From Diphasiastrum complanatum (taxonomy: Eukaryota > Streptophyta > Lycopodiopsida > Lycopodiales > Lycopodiaceae): DNA of 64,000 nucleotides. Shown here piece by piece: positions 22,823 through 34,700 of the stretch (the stretch's first letter is position 1; each line of letters opens with the position of its first letter). Below the pieces are notes generated by a model. That model made no database searches and was not told where the DNA came from. It saw only the letters and a program-made list of their open reading frames with translations. Position numbers and translations under genes: made by a program. The stretch is from NCBI GenBank assembly GCA_029204225.1, contig CM055103.1, positions 39,863,323-39,927,322 of the forward strand, given 5' to 3'.

Positions 22823-24932
22823 ACACACACACACACACAATGGCACAAGGTGAAAGAACATTCACATGTAACTCACAATAGAGGCAAAGAGCACTTGTAC
22901 TTTTTCTTCTGAAATGTTGATGAAAATAACTGAATGCCTCGTTTGTAGTCCTGGGGCCCACCTATTAGATGGGCATCCTCATTCTTGGCTGCTCATCTAT
23001 ACCCCATGATATGCCGGTCTCATCTTAGGAATGTACTTCAATTGGCCATTATGAACTTATAGGTGTCGTAATTTGAGATTCAGCCTCTGCATTGCAATTG
23101 ATTACAATTTGAATTGATTATGTAGAGCTATTTTTTTTTGCTTTTATGGCACAAAGTACAAGTGAACTAACCAATGGTGTCTGACTTTACAAAACATTTC
23201 CTCTTGTTGATAGCTGGAGAATTCAATCAGTCTTTCACAACAGCAAGTGATGTCACAGCGACAGATTCAAAGGTCCTTGCTGCAGAAATTGAAATTGTTG
23301 ATCTGTATTTGATGTAGATGTCCTCAAATATAAGTGTTGAATGTTGAATGTCAAAGATACACAAAAACGTTCATAAATTGTCTTCCTTGTTTCCTAGATG
23401 TCTTTGATTCTCATAGAATATTGTATAGATAGAATCTCAGATCTTATGAAACCTTGTTTTGCCAGTCAAACAAACTAATTTTCCTGTAAAAAGTCCCAAT
23501 TTCTTGTTTATTTTGGATGGATGGAGCTGTGTTAGTAACAAGTATATAGCTACTATTATTGGAAATTGGACATTCTAGTAATTATCCTTCTGAGTGAAAC
23601 TTTTGACGAGTTGGAGAAAATTTGCAGCTTAGTTTCGCATGAGAAATTTGGGCCCGGAGTTAACTTTATGGCACCTTTATGGTTTGAAACATTGTTTACA
23701 GTGATGCCTATAGGTATACTATTAGTGTGCTTGGCAACTTTGTCTCTTGCAAAGGGTTGAACTTCTCTTGCAACACAATCCAGACAACATTGCAGCATTT
23801 TGCTGAAGTTGGCAATTAACAGCTTCACTGCATGGTGGCAAGTAAAATTTTCTCAGCTTGCAGTTTGTCTATCATCAACTCTTTACAGCTGTTTTTGTGA
23901 ACCATTCTGGTCCTGACCTGTGGTTTTCTTAGAGCAGAGAATTTTTTTTTGCTAATATGAAGATCTGATTAATAAGTGAAAGCAGTCTTCTTGGGCCTGT
24001 GACTGTCCTATAAAGGTTTGAATGTCCTCAAAATCTCAAATTAAGCTACTTTTGGTCTGGTTCAAAGCAGGAGTTCATATATCTGACAAGGAGCTGAGCA
24101 GCTTTGTTGATCATATAGATCAGGACAATAATGGCATCATCACTTTCCAAGAATGGCGAGACTTTTTGCTACTTTATCCTCATGCAGTTACTGTAACAAA
24201 CATATACCAGTACTGGGAGAAGGTTTGTCAAGTTGATATTGGTGAACAAGCTGTTATTCCCGAGGGAATAAGTCGTCATTTGAATGCTTCAAAATATCTC
24301 ATCGCTGGTGGCATAGCTGGGGCTATATCCCGCACTGCAACAGCGCCACTGGATCGTCTCAAAGTGCTTTTGCAAGTGCAGACTTCTTCGAGAGGCAGTG
24401 GATCTGGTGTAATTTCAGGACTTATGCAGATCTACAAAGAAAGTGGGGTGTTAGGATTTTTTCGTGGAAATGGGCTTAATGTGCTAAAAGTAGCTCCTGA
24501 ATCAGCCATCAAATTCTACACATTTGAACTTATGAAAGAGTTTTTGGTCAAAGATGATGGGACAGGCAACAAACAGGAGATTGGAGGCTGGGGAAGGCTT
24601 CTGGCTGGTGGTACAGCAGGTGCGGTTGCCCAGACTGTTGTCTATCCAATGGATTTGGTAAAAACTCGACTGCAGACATTTCCATGTACATCTGGAAAAG
24701 CTCCTCCTTTACCAGTGCTTTTGAAAGAAATTTTAACTCAAGAAGGTCCAAAAGCTCTTTTCAAAGGTCTACTTCCTTCCCTTATCGGTATCATCCCATA
24801 TGCTGGCATTGACTTGGCTGCATATGAAACGTTGAAGGATCTCTCTCGTAATATTTTGCCGAAAGATTCTGGTAAGCTTGTAAATCAGCATACTTATATG
24901 TGCATGAGAGAGAGAGAGAGAGAGAGATGTGC

Positions 24933-25004
<72 letters not shown>

Positions 25005-25285
25005 TATTAATGTCTTTTCCATGCCAAAAGCCATATAAGACGAATAAGTAGCAAATGGGAGCGTATGAAAACGTCTCCAAGTACATAATGAAAATGCATA
25101 TAATGAAAATCTAGGAACATACACCGATAATAAGGAGATTACATAAAGTATGAATCATGAACTGGCTATGAGCAAGAAGCCTCCGGTCATGTCCTGGAAG
25201 TGGTGGTGATGCTACTTCTGCTGCTACTGAAGAAGGATGCAATAACAAGGTGAAGTAGGAAGTATATGTGGGATGTGCTGCCGAT

Positions 25286-25344
<59 letters not shown>

Positions 25345-28300
25345 TTTATGTCTTTGAAATCCCAAAAGGCATATAAGACTGAAAGCACATCTCTAGTGTG
25401 TAATAACAAGGAGCTGATGTAGATGTAGAAGTAGAAGCGGAAGAGACTGCAATACTGTCATTGCGAGGCGAGGCGAGGCGAGTGTCATGGCGGAAGAGAC
25501 TGCAATACTGTCATGGCGAGGCGAGTGATGTGTAAGTCAGCGTCTGTGAGTGGTGTGCTGTTAAGCTCAAGTGACTGTAGGTCGCAACACTTGACACTGC
25601 CTCTGATCTCTATGACGAAACTGAGCTGGGATATCTGTCTCATCCTCTGATAATATCTCAACTCCTATACGCGACCTAGGTCGTCATCTCGTGAAGGACG
25701 TAATACGAAGTTGTGTCTCCTCTCAACTCTGCTGATTCGACTGATCCAAGTTTTTTTGAACCAACAGCATCTCTTGTCTCATCAAAGCCACACAACGTGG
25801 ATCCTCATAGAAGATCAAAGAACAGAGTGCGACTGAGTGATCTCGAAAGAGCGAGTGATATCTCCCTCTGATCTCGTGGTATACTGGGCACCGGAAAATA
25901 AAGTGCTTTTTTGACTCCACCTCACCACCCAGTGTACATAACACGTCATAATTCAGCAGCTATTTCACGTCTTGATTTGTATCCATTCTTGAGCCTTGTG
26001 GTATATACTTGTGAGCAACAGCGTCTTTATTACATGCAATGTATTTGACATTCCTTGAGTTCCTTTTGTATCGCATTCTTGATCCGTTAATCTAGCCTGA
26101 AAGTGACTGCGTCATAGTTCAACACGTATTTCATATCCTCGTTGTCGGTTCAACTTGGATGCTTTGCGGCAATCACACACTTAACAGATGGAGATTTTTT
26201 GAGCAGTGCAACTTTATTGACATTTGGTGGTGGCTTTGGCAGAGGCATTTTTGTAGTTTTATAGTTTGTAGCATTTGCACTTTATAGCCTGTATTTAGGG
26301 CCAAGACATTCTTTTCACTTATTTGATCTTTTGCATGCCCACATTGAGAGCGATGTTTTTTTAGCAGGGAGTGTTATGGACACACACATTTCATAGATTG
26401 GGACTTGCAATTATTTTTGGCGTCTTTTTATCATTGCTGGGCCTAGTTTTTGAGTTAGCGGCATAAACTTTTCATTCAACTTGAAATAGGGTACATTAAC
26501 TTGTACGGCAACTTGTAAGGACATATTTTGAATCCCCGTACTCCCTTATTTGGATAATTTTGGCATATGCCCTAGTTTTGGATTAGTTAGTGGGGTTTGG
26601 TGTTTTGAGCTCTTAGTTTGGAGAGTTGTATTGGACATCTTTGAAGGAGATTTGCCTGATTATCGACTGTTCACAATTTTCATTGAGTATTCTTAATTGA
26701 AAATTGCTTTGTGAATGTCACTTGCTGCTCTATGTTTCATTTGATGCTACTTTCTGTGATTGAGTTCATAACATTACCCTAGACCTCATTGATCATAACT
26801 AATTTATAATTATTCTTTTACTTGCACTTGTATGTACCTAATTGGAGCCTGCAAGAAACCTTAATATTGAACTATTTATAACAGGAGATTCATAATATCT
26901 TAATTACATCGAAGTATACTCCCATTTCGTGCCTGCATGTTGTACTTTCAATTTTGAATCAAGCATCACTTTTCCTAGTTACACAAGGTGGATACAACTT
27001 GGAGGATAACCATGCTGGCTGGAAGTTTTTAATATTCTGCTTTGGCTTGTTTCAAGTTAATACAATATATTGGGGGTAGGCAAGATCAACTAGCAATTGG
27101 AAATAAAAGAAAATTGAAATAGTGAAATATTTTTTGTTCTAAATTTCTAGTACAGAACTGATTGAGGACACATACTTTCCAACTATACTATTTTAGGCGT
27201 TGGTCCTGAGGACGCATCCTTTCCAACTACCCTATTGTAGGCATTAAGGTAGTGTTTCTGGATCCCCAACAGATACTGGGCTTACAAGAATCTAGTATTG
27301 TGTAAGTTGGTGGACATCAATTTGTCTCTGCTGGTGCTTAGACAAAAGTACTCAACATTTTTAATGGTTCGAGGGGTACATGAATGTTTGAAAGTTTGTT
27401 TGAAAACAAGGAAAGCAGAGTAATCTAGTGAATTGAAGAAGAATAAGATGGAATACAGGATTGAAGAAAAAAATAAAGATACTGGACTGGAATCCTGTGA
27501 AATCTGCACGAAAGACTATGACTGATGGATATTTGTACCCAGCTAATCAGGAGCATGTAAGACGCTACATAGAAAGGCATGGAAAGTTGAACACAATCTG
27601 TACTATGTAGAAATGTGAGTGGTCCTCGTTCTTAAGAATTTTGTTTTTGAGCAAATCAACGACAAAAGTGTCACGGAAATAATCTATAAACTAAGCACTT
27701 GCTTTCACTTTTGCACATTTAACTCGAAGTCTATGAAGAGCTGATCTTGTTTATGCAAGCACTTGCAACATTGCCTGGTACATCTCATAAACGGCCAATT
27801 TTGTGTATTGTGCAATGTTGCAAGTGGTTGAGAAATTTTTTTGATATTTGACTGTTGTAGTTGAATTGACATTGTAATTTCTTGAATAGGATTTTGGAAC
27901 CGAGCTAAAATTCTAATCTTTTCATTTGTTATAAAGGCTGTCCATCCCTTCTGGTCATATTCTGATGAGCATATACTGACATGCTGTGTTTATGTTTTGT
28001 TTTCTAGAACAAATGCTGGGACATTTATAGTCAGGACTTGAATTTCGTTTTTCTGCAGAGCCAGATCCTGTGATCCAACATGCTATGGTTGTGTTGTGCG
28101 TTCTAGAATAAATGGTGAGAACATCCATTAATCATGACTTGAAATCGATTTTTCTGCAGAGCCAGGTCCTGTGATCCAACTGGGCTGTGGGACTATTTCT
28201 GGAGCCTTAGGCGCAACATGTGTATACCCTCTGCAACTTGTCAGAACTAGGTAAAATGGCATCAGTTTAAGATAAAAAAACAAATTTAAAAAAGGTTGCC

Positions 28301-28645
28301 TACATCTCTTTATTGCAATTTAATGCTTTCCAGTGATTGAATGATGGTGAGATGAAGATCACATCACAGCCATATTTCGTGTTCTACTAGTTTATGATTG
28401 TTCTTGGGCTCTAGAAATGAACTAGCAGCTGATACCTACTTGTAAAGTAGTGCAGATTACAAGCCCAAACACTGCATTCGTCATCAACGTACAAAGGTAT
28501 GGGTGATTGTTTCAAGAGGACTTTTGAAAGGGAAGGAATTTTGGGGTTTTATAAGGGCCTTGTGCCAAACATGCTGAAGGTGGCTCCTGCAGCTAGTATA
28601 ACATACATTGTATATGAAGAGATGAAGAAAAGACTTTCACTATAG
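17439..28645 (+). CDS. APC: Ca2+-dependent mitochondrial ATP-Mg/Pi carrier
   Basis: Four exons join in frame (17439-17898, 24071-24871, 28160-28250, 28456-28645; 1,542 nt) into a 513-residue protein. The family exchanges ATP-Mg for phosphate across the inner mitochondrial membrane, switched by cytosolic Ca2+ on the intermembrane-space side. EF-hand loops lie at residues 67-78 ([12 protein letters not shown], degenerate: last position R), 103-114 ([12 protein letters not shown]), 134-145 ([12 protein letters not shown]) and 170-181 ([12 protein letters not shown]). Carrier signatures are PLDRLK (246-251), PMDLVK (346-351) and PLQLVR (444-449); the third lacks the acidic residue, as is usual in this family. 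ATG 17439 is chosen because upstream codons in frame offer no ATG. The N-terminus is somewhat longer than the family's usual length. All introns are GT-AG, and the gene appears intact. Which APC paralogue it is cannot be told. Confidence 0.95.
17899..24070 (+). other. Intron 1 (6,172 bp)
   Basis: GT...AG intron in phase 1. It is AT-rich with no coding domain I can recognise. It includes a short tandem repeat at about 20623-20705 (GTGACCAAGGAARCCACAT) and a sense-oriented LINE-like tail with (TC)30 at 22717-22820. Confidence 0.85.
22717..22839 (+). mobile_element. LINE-like 3' end with (TC)30 tail
   Basis: ATATGCCATCTGACATC then AAAAGACATGAATAAAGC runs straight into (TC)30 (22761-22820), followed by a short (CA)n. 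The about 44-bp pre-tail block matches those at 25001-25043 and 25340-25383 (both antisense), so the three are copies of one element end. Confidence 0.6.
24071..24871 (+). CDS. APC: Carrier gene exon 2 (EF-hand 4, carrier repeats 1-2)
   Basis: Completes codon 154 and runs to ...LPKDS plus one base. Acceptor AAAGCAG|GA, donor TCTG|GTAAGC. It contains EF-hand 4 and the first two carrier repeats. Translation past the donor runs into (GA)n, confirming that the donor is needed. Confidence 0.95.
24907..25283 (-). mobile_element. LINE 3' end with (TC)n tail, copy in intron 2
   Basis: Antisense element. Minus-strand sequence CATATGGCTTTTGGCATGG then AAAAGACATTAATAAAGC is followed by a (TC)n tail (25000-24935). 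A second (GA) block at 24907-24927 repeats the preceding ATGTGCATGA. The tail begins 35 bp from the exon-2 donor. Confidence 0.6.
25289..26000 (-). mobile_element. LINE 3' part: ORF2 C-terminus, 3' UTR and (TC)n tail
   Basis: Minus strand. At 25944-25723 a frame encodes the cysteine/histidine motif found at the C-terminus of LINE ORF2 proteins ([21 protein letters not shown], then HEIRGRY). The coding signal extends upstream, with a stop, to about 25990. A roughly 340-bp 3' UTR follows, containing a 50-bp tandem duplication near 25440-25530. The shared pre-tail block is at 25383-25341, and a (TC)26 tail at 25340-25289. The element is 5'-truncated and lies antisense in intron 2 of the carrier gene. 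RT and endonuclease are absent. The clade is undetermined. Confidence 0.7.
27985..28081 (+). repeat. Duplicated exon-3 acceptor region (decoy splice site)
   Basis: This is an approximately 100-bp upstream copy of 28090-28185, covering the intron end and the first 20 or so bases of exon 3. It keeps TTTTTCTGCAG|AGCCAGATCCTGTGATCCAAC, then diverges. Use of the AG at 28058 would read [11 protein letters not shown] and stop within 20 codons. Confidence 0.85.
28160..28250 (+). CDS. APC: Carrier gene exon 3
   Basis: Encodes [18 protein letters not shown] then [12 protein letters not shown]: the start of carrier repeat 3 with the PLQLVR signature. Acceptor TTTTCTGCAG|AG, donor ACTAG|GTAAAA. Confidence 0.93.
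28456..28645 (+). CDS. APC: Carrier gene exon 4 and stop
   Basis: Opens with ATTACAAGCCCAAAC to give RLQAQT and ends ...[10 protein letters not shown] then TAG at 28643-28645. Acceptor AGTGCAG|A. It contains the last helices of repeat 3, [20 protein letters not shown]. Intron 3 is only 205 bp. Confidence 0.93.
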
Positions 28646-30599
28646 TGATTGGAAAGTGATCCTTTTATGAATGCGCTAAACACTGGTCGAAGTTGCGAAA
28701 TGGCAGTCATAAATGGCCTGAGATTCTGCTTCCCATTAGATTGTCGGGACCTCTTAAAGCTCAAGAATGTCAAGTTGCTAAGGAGCTCCAAGTCGCAGAA
28801 CTAACACAATTTGTCTGCTGGTGACCAATTTTTCTGTAAAATTAATGCTCACTGTATTTTGCATACTTGACATTATGTACATTTGATGCGAAACAGCTGC
28901 CAGATTAGTGGTCTCATCATTCTTTTCAAATTTATAGAGCTGAAATAATAGTTTGGCATCCTTGTGGAAGCAGCTAAGCTAAGCAGGCTAAGTATGGTAT
29001 TACGGCAATATTATTCTTACTGTATTTGCAGCTCCCTTGACCAATCCCGAAGTGTTCCAAAGGTTTCTTTGGGTGTACTTTTTTGCATTTTTCAGTGTGT
29101 ATATGGCCTTTGTGTTTTGTTGCACCAGTATCTTAATCTATCTGATCCGATGCAATATTGTAAGCTATTTTATTGGATGCATATGACTGTCAGTCATGTA
29201 GTGACATTCTTATGTAAGTCAAAATAATTGCTGCACAGGTCAAAATCTGGTGTGTAGATGAAGTATCGAGTTGGGTTTGATTAAGAATCACCTCTCTAGT
29301 ACTGGCTATCCTAGTTCCTCACTTACATCAGATTTTGAGCCATTCTTGACCAAATGCAACTTTCCCTGATTTCAGAAAAGCTGAAATAAGAATGCTCACA
29401 GTAGATCTATTTGCAGGGAGTATGGTAGTCATTACAGAGTGATTGCATTGACAGAAATTTCAAAAGAAGAAGCATAGTATAGCTTTTTTCTTGCCATTAT
29501 GACTTGTGTAGAATAAATCTTTCTTACTCCAATAAGGAGATTCAATATTGGTGTAATAGTAGGTTGCTTCTTTCAATTCTATGAAATCCTTATTTGCGTC
29601 CTCATTCATATCAAAAGGAGACACTTTTTCAAGTACTTGAATTGAAAATTTTGTGCAAAGCCCTCACTAAATATCCTTCAATATCCCACATGGCCTAGAA
29701 TAAATCTTAGCTCGGAAAGAAAAGCTCTATAGTTATGGATACCTTATCAAAGCAGGAGAAATACCCTCATGAGAGATAATAGGGCCAATCAAAACACCAC
29801 TAGGATTCAAGCTAGTAGAAGCATTATCGAGTATTTTGAAACATTTTCAAATTGTGATATATGATGAATTTTGTTTTCATACACACAAAGCCTTGCCATA
29901 TCATAATAGCATGAATCCTAAAATTTTAGGATTTGTTTAAAGTGTTTTCTATATTGTTGTGATAAATTTTTACATTTGAGTTTTGTACAAAGTTGTTTCT
30001 TAGAGAAAGATGTTGATTCCATTCGTACTTGTTGGCTTTTTCAAACAATGGCCCAAAGTTTGAATCAATTACAATCCCAATTAAAAAGGATAAATATGTT
30101 ATATGACTTTGTATAATAATTTGAATATATATCTTGTTGAAAAAATATTTTGAGCATTTTGGCACACGAGATGTTGAAGAGCCTAGTTAAATTATTTGTG
30201 TAAATAGTGTGTATAATGATTTTGAAATATGTGAATTAATGTTTTAAGAAATTGATAAGATTTGTAATTTTTAATAGTTTAAGATGGGTTTATGTTTTGA
30301 TTGATTCCAGTCACTACCAATGTTTCTTCAATCTAAAATTTTGATCCAATTCTCAGTAGGTTTATTCTTTGTGTGATAGACAACAAGATTAACTACGACA
30401 AAAAGATCTCTAATTGCAACACAATCAAAAACTTGCAAATCTGTATATTTGTGAAGATAATCATTGTCTTCATTCAAACCTGTAGAACAATTTTACCACA
30501 AGTAACGAAGATTAGCAAGCGCAATTTTTATTTTGAATAATCACGTTTTAACATTCATAATTTGTATTTACGAAAGTTCATATTAATTACGATTACGTT
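28646..30599. other. 3' flank of the carrier gene, intergenic
   Basis: No canonical AATAAA is seen in the first 300 bp; AATAAT at 28944 is one candidate. The rest is AT-rich, with no recognisable gene, RNA or element. Confidence 0.5.
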
Positions 30600-30975
30600 G
30601 TAGAATATTTTAGTGTTTAAGAATATTTAAAATCAATATTCACGATCAATATTCACAACACATATTCATAATATTCACGTATATCATTCAATATTCACAA
30701 TTTCACATCAGTATTCACGATTTGTATTCACAATCTTCATGATTAGTATTCACAATATTCACAATCACTATTCACAACATTCACAATGAAAATCTCAGGA
30801 TCTCAATTTCTCAGAAGCTCAGTTTCTCAAAATCTCAGTTTTTCTGAATCTCAGTTTCTCATAATCTCAATTTCTCATAATCTCAATTTCTCAATTTCTC
30901 AAAATCTCAGTTTCTCAGAATCTCAGTTCCTTAGTTTCTCAGAATCTCAGCTTCTCAGTTTCTCAATATTCGCAA
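30600..30975. repeat. Two adjoining minisatellites
   Basis: About 30600-30785 is a degenerate array of ATATTCAC(A/G)AT-type units. From 30786 to 30975 it changes abruptly to units of AATCTCAGTTTCTC and AATTTCTCA (11-14 bp). Confidence 0.85.
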
Positions 30976-31654
30976 CGATCACAAACCATCAATAAAGTAA
31001 TATTCAGGACGTGGGCGTCTCTAAAAATTCGATCATTTCTTCATGCAATATGGAAGACATTGTCTATATGTCCTGCAAAAAAAAATACAATCGCATTCAA
31101 TCTTTTTGTCTCCCAACTCCTAGTGTGCATCATCATCGCACAAAAAAAGCAAGTGCATGGAGATTATTCCAACTTGCAGCAGAATCAAAGTGCATGCACA
31201 ACTGCCCACTACTTTTATCAAGAAAAAAAAATTACCATGTATAATAAGATATAATAAAGCAACACATGCATTCATAAATGCATGCTGCTTTGGCCCTCAA
31301 CTAAGGTTCAGGACTTAAAACTTTGGGCCACTACCACAGATTGATCTTTAATGTTGACTTTTTTTCGAACTCCATTGACAGACCTCAACACATAGTATTG
31401 CCTTTGCAAGTCAAGGCCAAAAATAAGATTTATGAGATCTCTACAGGCATGAACCATCATCTACTATCGAACAAGGAAAATCACTTTATTATTTCATCTT
31501 CGAAGATGGACAACTTTCCTTTTGGATTATACAACACATCTTGCATAAAAAACATGATTTGCGCTTTCATGTCTACACAGAGTAGCACTAGAACTCAAGT
31601 TCTAAAATGCACACAACAGAAAAAAAAAAAAAAGAATAAGATTTTTGGGATCTC

Positions 31655-31915
31655 TACAGGTTGGACTCGACCCGCCTACTTGTTCTGAGAATTGGCATAG
31701 ATTATCATACTAAAACGGAGCGCTGAAACTCCTAAGTGTAATTTCAAGTATAGCTACTAGAATGAAGTCGAAAGATCCTTTTCAATTAAAACTCGACCTA
31801 CCTACTGGGTCTGGAAATTGGCATAGATTATCATACTGAAATAGAACATTGAAGTTTCTAAGTTTAACTTTTCTCACACAACCACTAATTTTAAGTATAG
31901 CTATTAGAATGAGGC
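31655..31915. repeat. Imperfect tandem duplication, about 125-bp unit
   Basis: About 31660-31770 and 31787-31915 share ACTCGACC, GGCATAGATTATCATACT and AAGTATAGCTA.TAGAATGA. A shorter related piece (GATCTCTACAGG) is near 31434. Function unknown. Confidence 0.75.
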
Positions 31916-32423
31916 CGAAGCGCTTTCTTCCTTCATGTGAGAATAGCATCAACGTTAAGGCCCTCTGGCAAGCTACTCACAATTTCTAGGATCTATATAA
32001 GCTATGCGCACCAGAAACCCAAGACCAACATATGCCAAGAGCTTTTTCCAATCCCGCTTTTGCATGTGTAAACAATATAGAAAACTGTCAACAAGAATGC
32101 AAATATTGTAAAAAAAACTTCCCTAAGTTTCTTGGTAACTACAACAAGATAAATGCAATCCAGAGGAGAGCATATTCAAGACCACAAACTGTCTTTTTGG
32201 TTAACTGAAGATGAATTCAAGGATGAAGAAGCTCCTTCCGTCGTGCAAACTATCGGCCAACGAAATTTAGCAATCTAGATTATGAGAAAATCATGGGGCC
32301 GAGAGTTTTCACAATACTTAAATTGAGATTTACATCTTTTACATCCTCCATGCTACTACTTGATATTTTCCTTTACTCCGTTCAATGCTTGATATGGATA
32401 ATTTCATTGCATGATCCCTTTGT

Positions 32424-32868
32424 CTTTACGGTTCTTGGGGTACCATCTCTGGAAATTCAAGATGAAGGTTATACTTCTAACAAAGAACTGCGGGACATCA
32501 TTGATGGCACAGAACTAAAACCAGAAGGTGATGCAGCCGTCATCACCAAGTGGAGACTGAGAGATGACAAAGCATTTGCCATGTTCACGCCCAATATCAA
32601 GGATACCCAGATCAGCCACATACGTGCTGCTCAAACCGCTAAGGATGCAAGGGACATCCTAGAAACTCTCTATGACATTAGAGACGTTACATCTAAGCTC
32701 CATCTGAGGAAGAAATTCTTCAACCTCAGAATGTTTGAAGCAGATAGTGTTTCAAGTCACCTCAATACTTTCAAAAATCTTATGGAGCAGATGACTGCAA
32801 CAGGCTCAGTCATAGAAGATTTCGATGCACTCATATTCGCTCCCTTCATGGTTGTCTTTGACACCTAG
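32424..32868 (+). pseudogene. Ty1/copia gag fragment
   Basis: Copia capsid precursor (UBN2-like). YHLWKFKMK at the start is shifted one frame from the following ELRDIIDGTELK, ITKWRLRDDKAFAMF and HLRKKFFNLRMFEADSVSSH. The order and wording match the gag at 61836-62450, so they are one family. The match ends abruptly after SVIEDFDALI at about 32840. No zinc knuckle or pol follows. Confidence 0.85.
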
Positions 32869-32997
32869 CAGACATTCCTCCATTCGATCTAAGTCAATGT
32901 TGATATTGTAGTTTGATAAAGTTCCTGTTAAAGTTTTCTATGTTGGAATTCTGTTTTTTATTCTGCACCTAATCTCTTCGAGAACATGTCAACAAAG

Positions 32998-33009
32998 TGG
33001 TTTCAGAGC
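32998..33009 (+). other. Possible tRNA-iMet primer binding site
   Basis: TGGTTTCAGAGC differs by one base from the iMet site. Upstream sequence may be an LTR end, but no LTR pair is visible. Confidence 0.35.
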
Positions 33010-33273
33010 TTTCCAACACTTTATTTGTACTTGGATTCTATTGATGAGAAAGAGATATTTTCTTGCTTCTTGGAGAGCCAAGAAATGACTCGTTCTTCAA
33101 TAAACATAGCATAAGCACTTATAGATCTTCTATCCATCTCGTCTCCCAATGTGAGACCAAAGGGTTTGGATGAATTGAATCAATCTACCTACGCAATAAC
33201 TTAGACCAAGTCTTGAGATTGTAAGCCAACTCAAAGAGCCTATGAGTCTTCTATAGAGAGTGATGTCTTCGAA

Positions 33274-33276
<3 letters not shown>

Positions 33277-33362
<86 letters not shown>
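33277..33362. repeat. (TC)43 microsatellite
   Basis: Uninterrupted TC dinucleotide array. Its flanks do not resemble the LINE pre-tail block. Confidence 0.95.
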
Positions 33363-33367
<5 letters not shown>

Positions 33368-33899
33368 ATCCCTTACAATTTTCTCCATAGGCATGTCTAT
33401 ACTTTTGCAATGATTCATGCCAAGTCTATCTAGACTTGTAGTAGCATATCTTGATTGAAAAATGAAGCTAAATCTAGAAGATCTAGCTACCTTAATCTAC
33501 TACAAAAGACCATGATCTTGCATCTTGAATTCTCTACTTACGGTAACCTCGGTTTCATTGATCTTTTCTACACTATTGCCACCCCGAATGATATCTATGT
33601 ATAATGCAAGAATGGTAACACAATCATCTTCAAATGTGAAATCTAGAGAGTGATCATAGTTTGTCATGACATAACCAATACTTATGCTTTTCGAATTGGT
33701 TTCTTGGAAGAAATTTCGTGTCAATTCTGTTGTTGCCGATTACTCCGTGGTTAGCATCTTTGTGAAAGCAACAAATTACTTTATTGGTTGGCTGGATTTT
33801 TTCCTACAGTCTCTTATTCTTCTTATGAATGGTTACTGTATTTTAAATGCTGTCTATTGCCTGTTTGGAAGCCGGTTTGGTTTTAATTGGTGGGAATAG

Positions 33900-34700
33900 G
33901 TTGGAATAGAAGCAAAAATACTCTAATCGGTTGGCTGTTGAGTGTTGGTGATATTTGACAGGATTGCAAGGCTACTTACTGTTGTGAAAAATGCAAAAAT
34001 AAGCTTGGTAGAGGCCAAAAATCTTGTATATAGATAAACACACATGTGTGAAGCCTGTTCCCACGTGTGAGAATAATGTACTTGTCATGTACCATAATCA
34101 TATAGGTTGTACATATGATTTAATTCAAGTTCTAGTGGCTAAAAAGGCCAAAAACTAGTTTTCTAGACATATGACACATGGCATCAATCTATTGATTGCA
34201 TGAGCCACATCCTTTGGTTAGGTGTCATATCACATGTGTAGAGGACAGCTCACATGTGTGGAATAAGCTGAAGTAGGCGAATTTTGACTTCTAGAAGATT
34301 TCCAAGTAGATCTCCATATAGAAGGAAAATGGACCAAAAGTGCTCAAAATAGAAGGTTTTGTCCAAGTGTCAGTTTTGCATGATGAATCATCATATGACA
34401 AAGCACCTTCACACATGTGGGATCATAGGGATGATCAGTACCACGAGATCCCACTTATTGTATATATAGAGCCACATTTGGCCATAATCAATGTGAGACA
34501 CCAATCTTGGTTTTGGAAGCAATTTTGAGTGATTCTCTCCATTTGTCTACATTTGTTTTGATTGTTTTGAGGTTCTATCAATGTGTACTTGATTTTTAGG
34601 TTGGAGTCCGTACCCTGACAGGGTTTCACACGTGTGAAACCAGCAAGTACATTTACCTTCAATAAATGATTGTTCTTGTTTGGATTTTATGTCTAGAATT
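33900..34700 (+). other. LTR-like DNA with CACRYGTG palindromes
   Basis: Perfect or near-perfect palindromes around CACATGTG/CACGTG occur at 34039-34050, 34062-34067, 34230-34237, 34250-34257, 34412-34417 and 34622-34641. The last is a perfect 20-bp palindrome, GGTTTCACACGTGTGAAACC. A TATA-like TATATATAG is near 34459 and AATAAA near 34663. This resembles an LTR or promoter. No pair was found. Confidence 0.4.

Noticed and set aside
22629-22961. Open frames rich in RE or SL repeats over GA/CT arrays (also at 24.9, 25.3, 35.3, 43.7-44.2 and 47.2 kb)
   Set aside because: They are translations of dinucleotide arrays, with no domain and no conserved flanks.
28964-29227. Small gene downstream of the carrier
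   Set aside because: An 87-codon frame with no recognisable domain in the 3' flank; consistent with chance.
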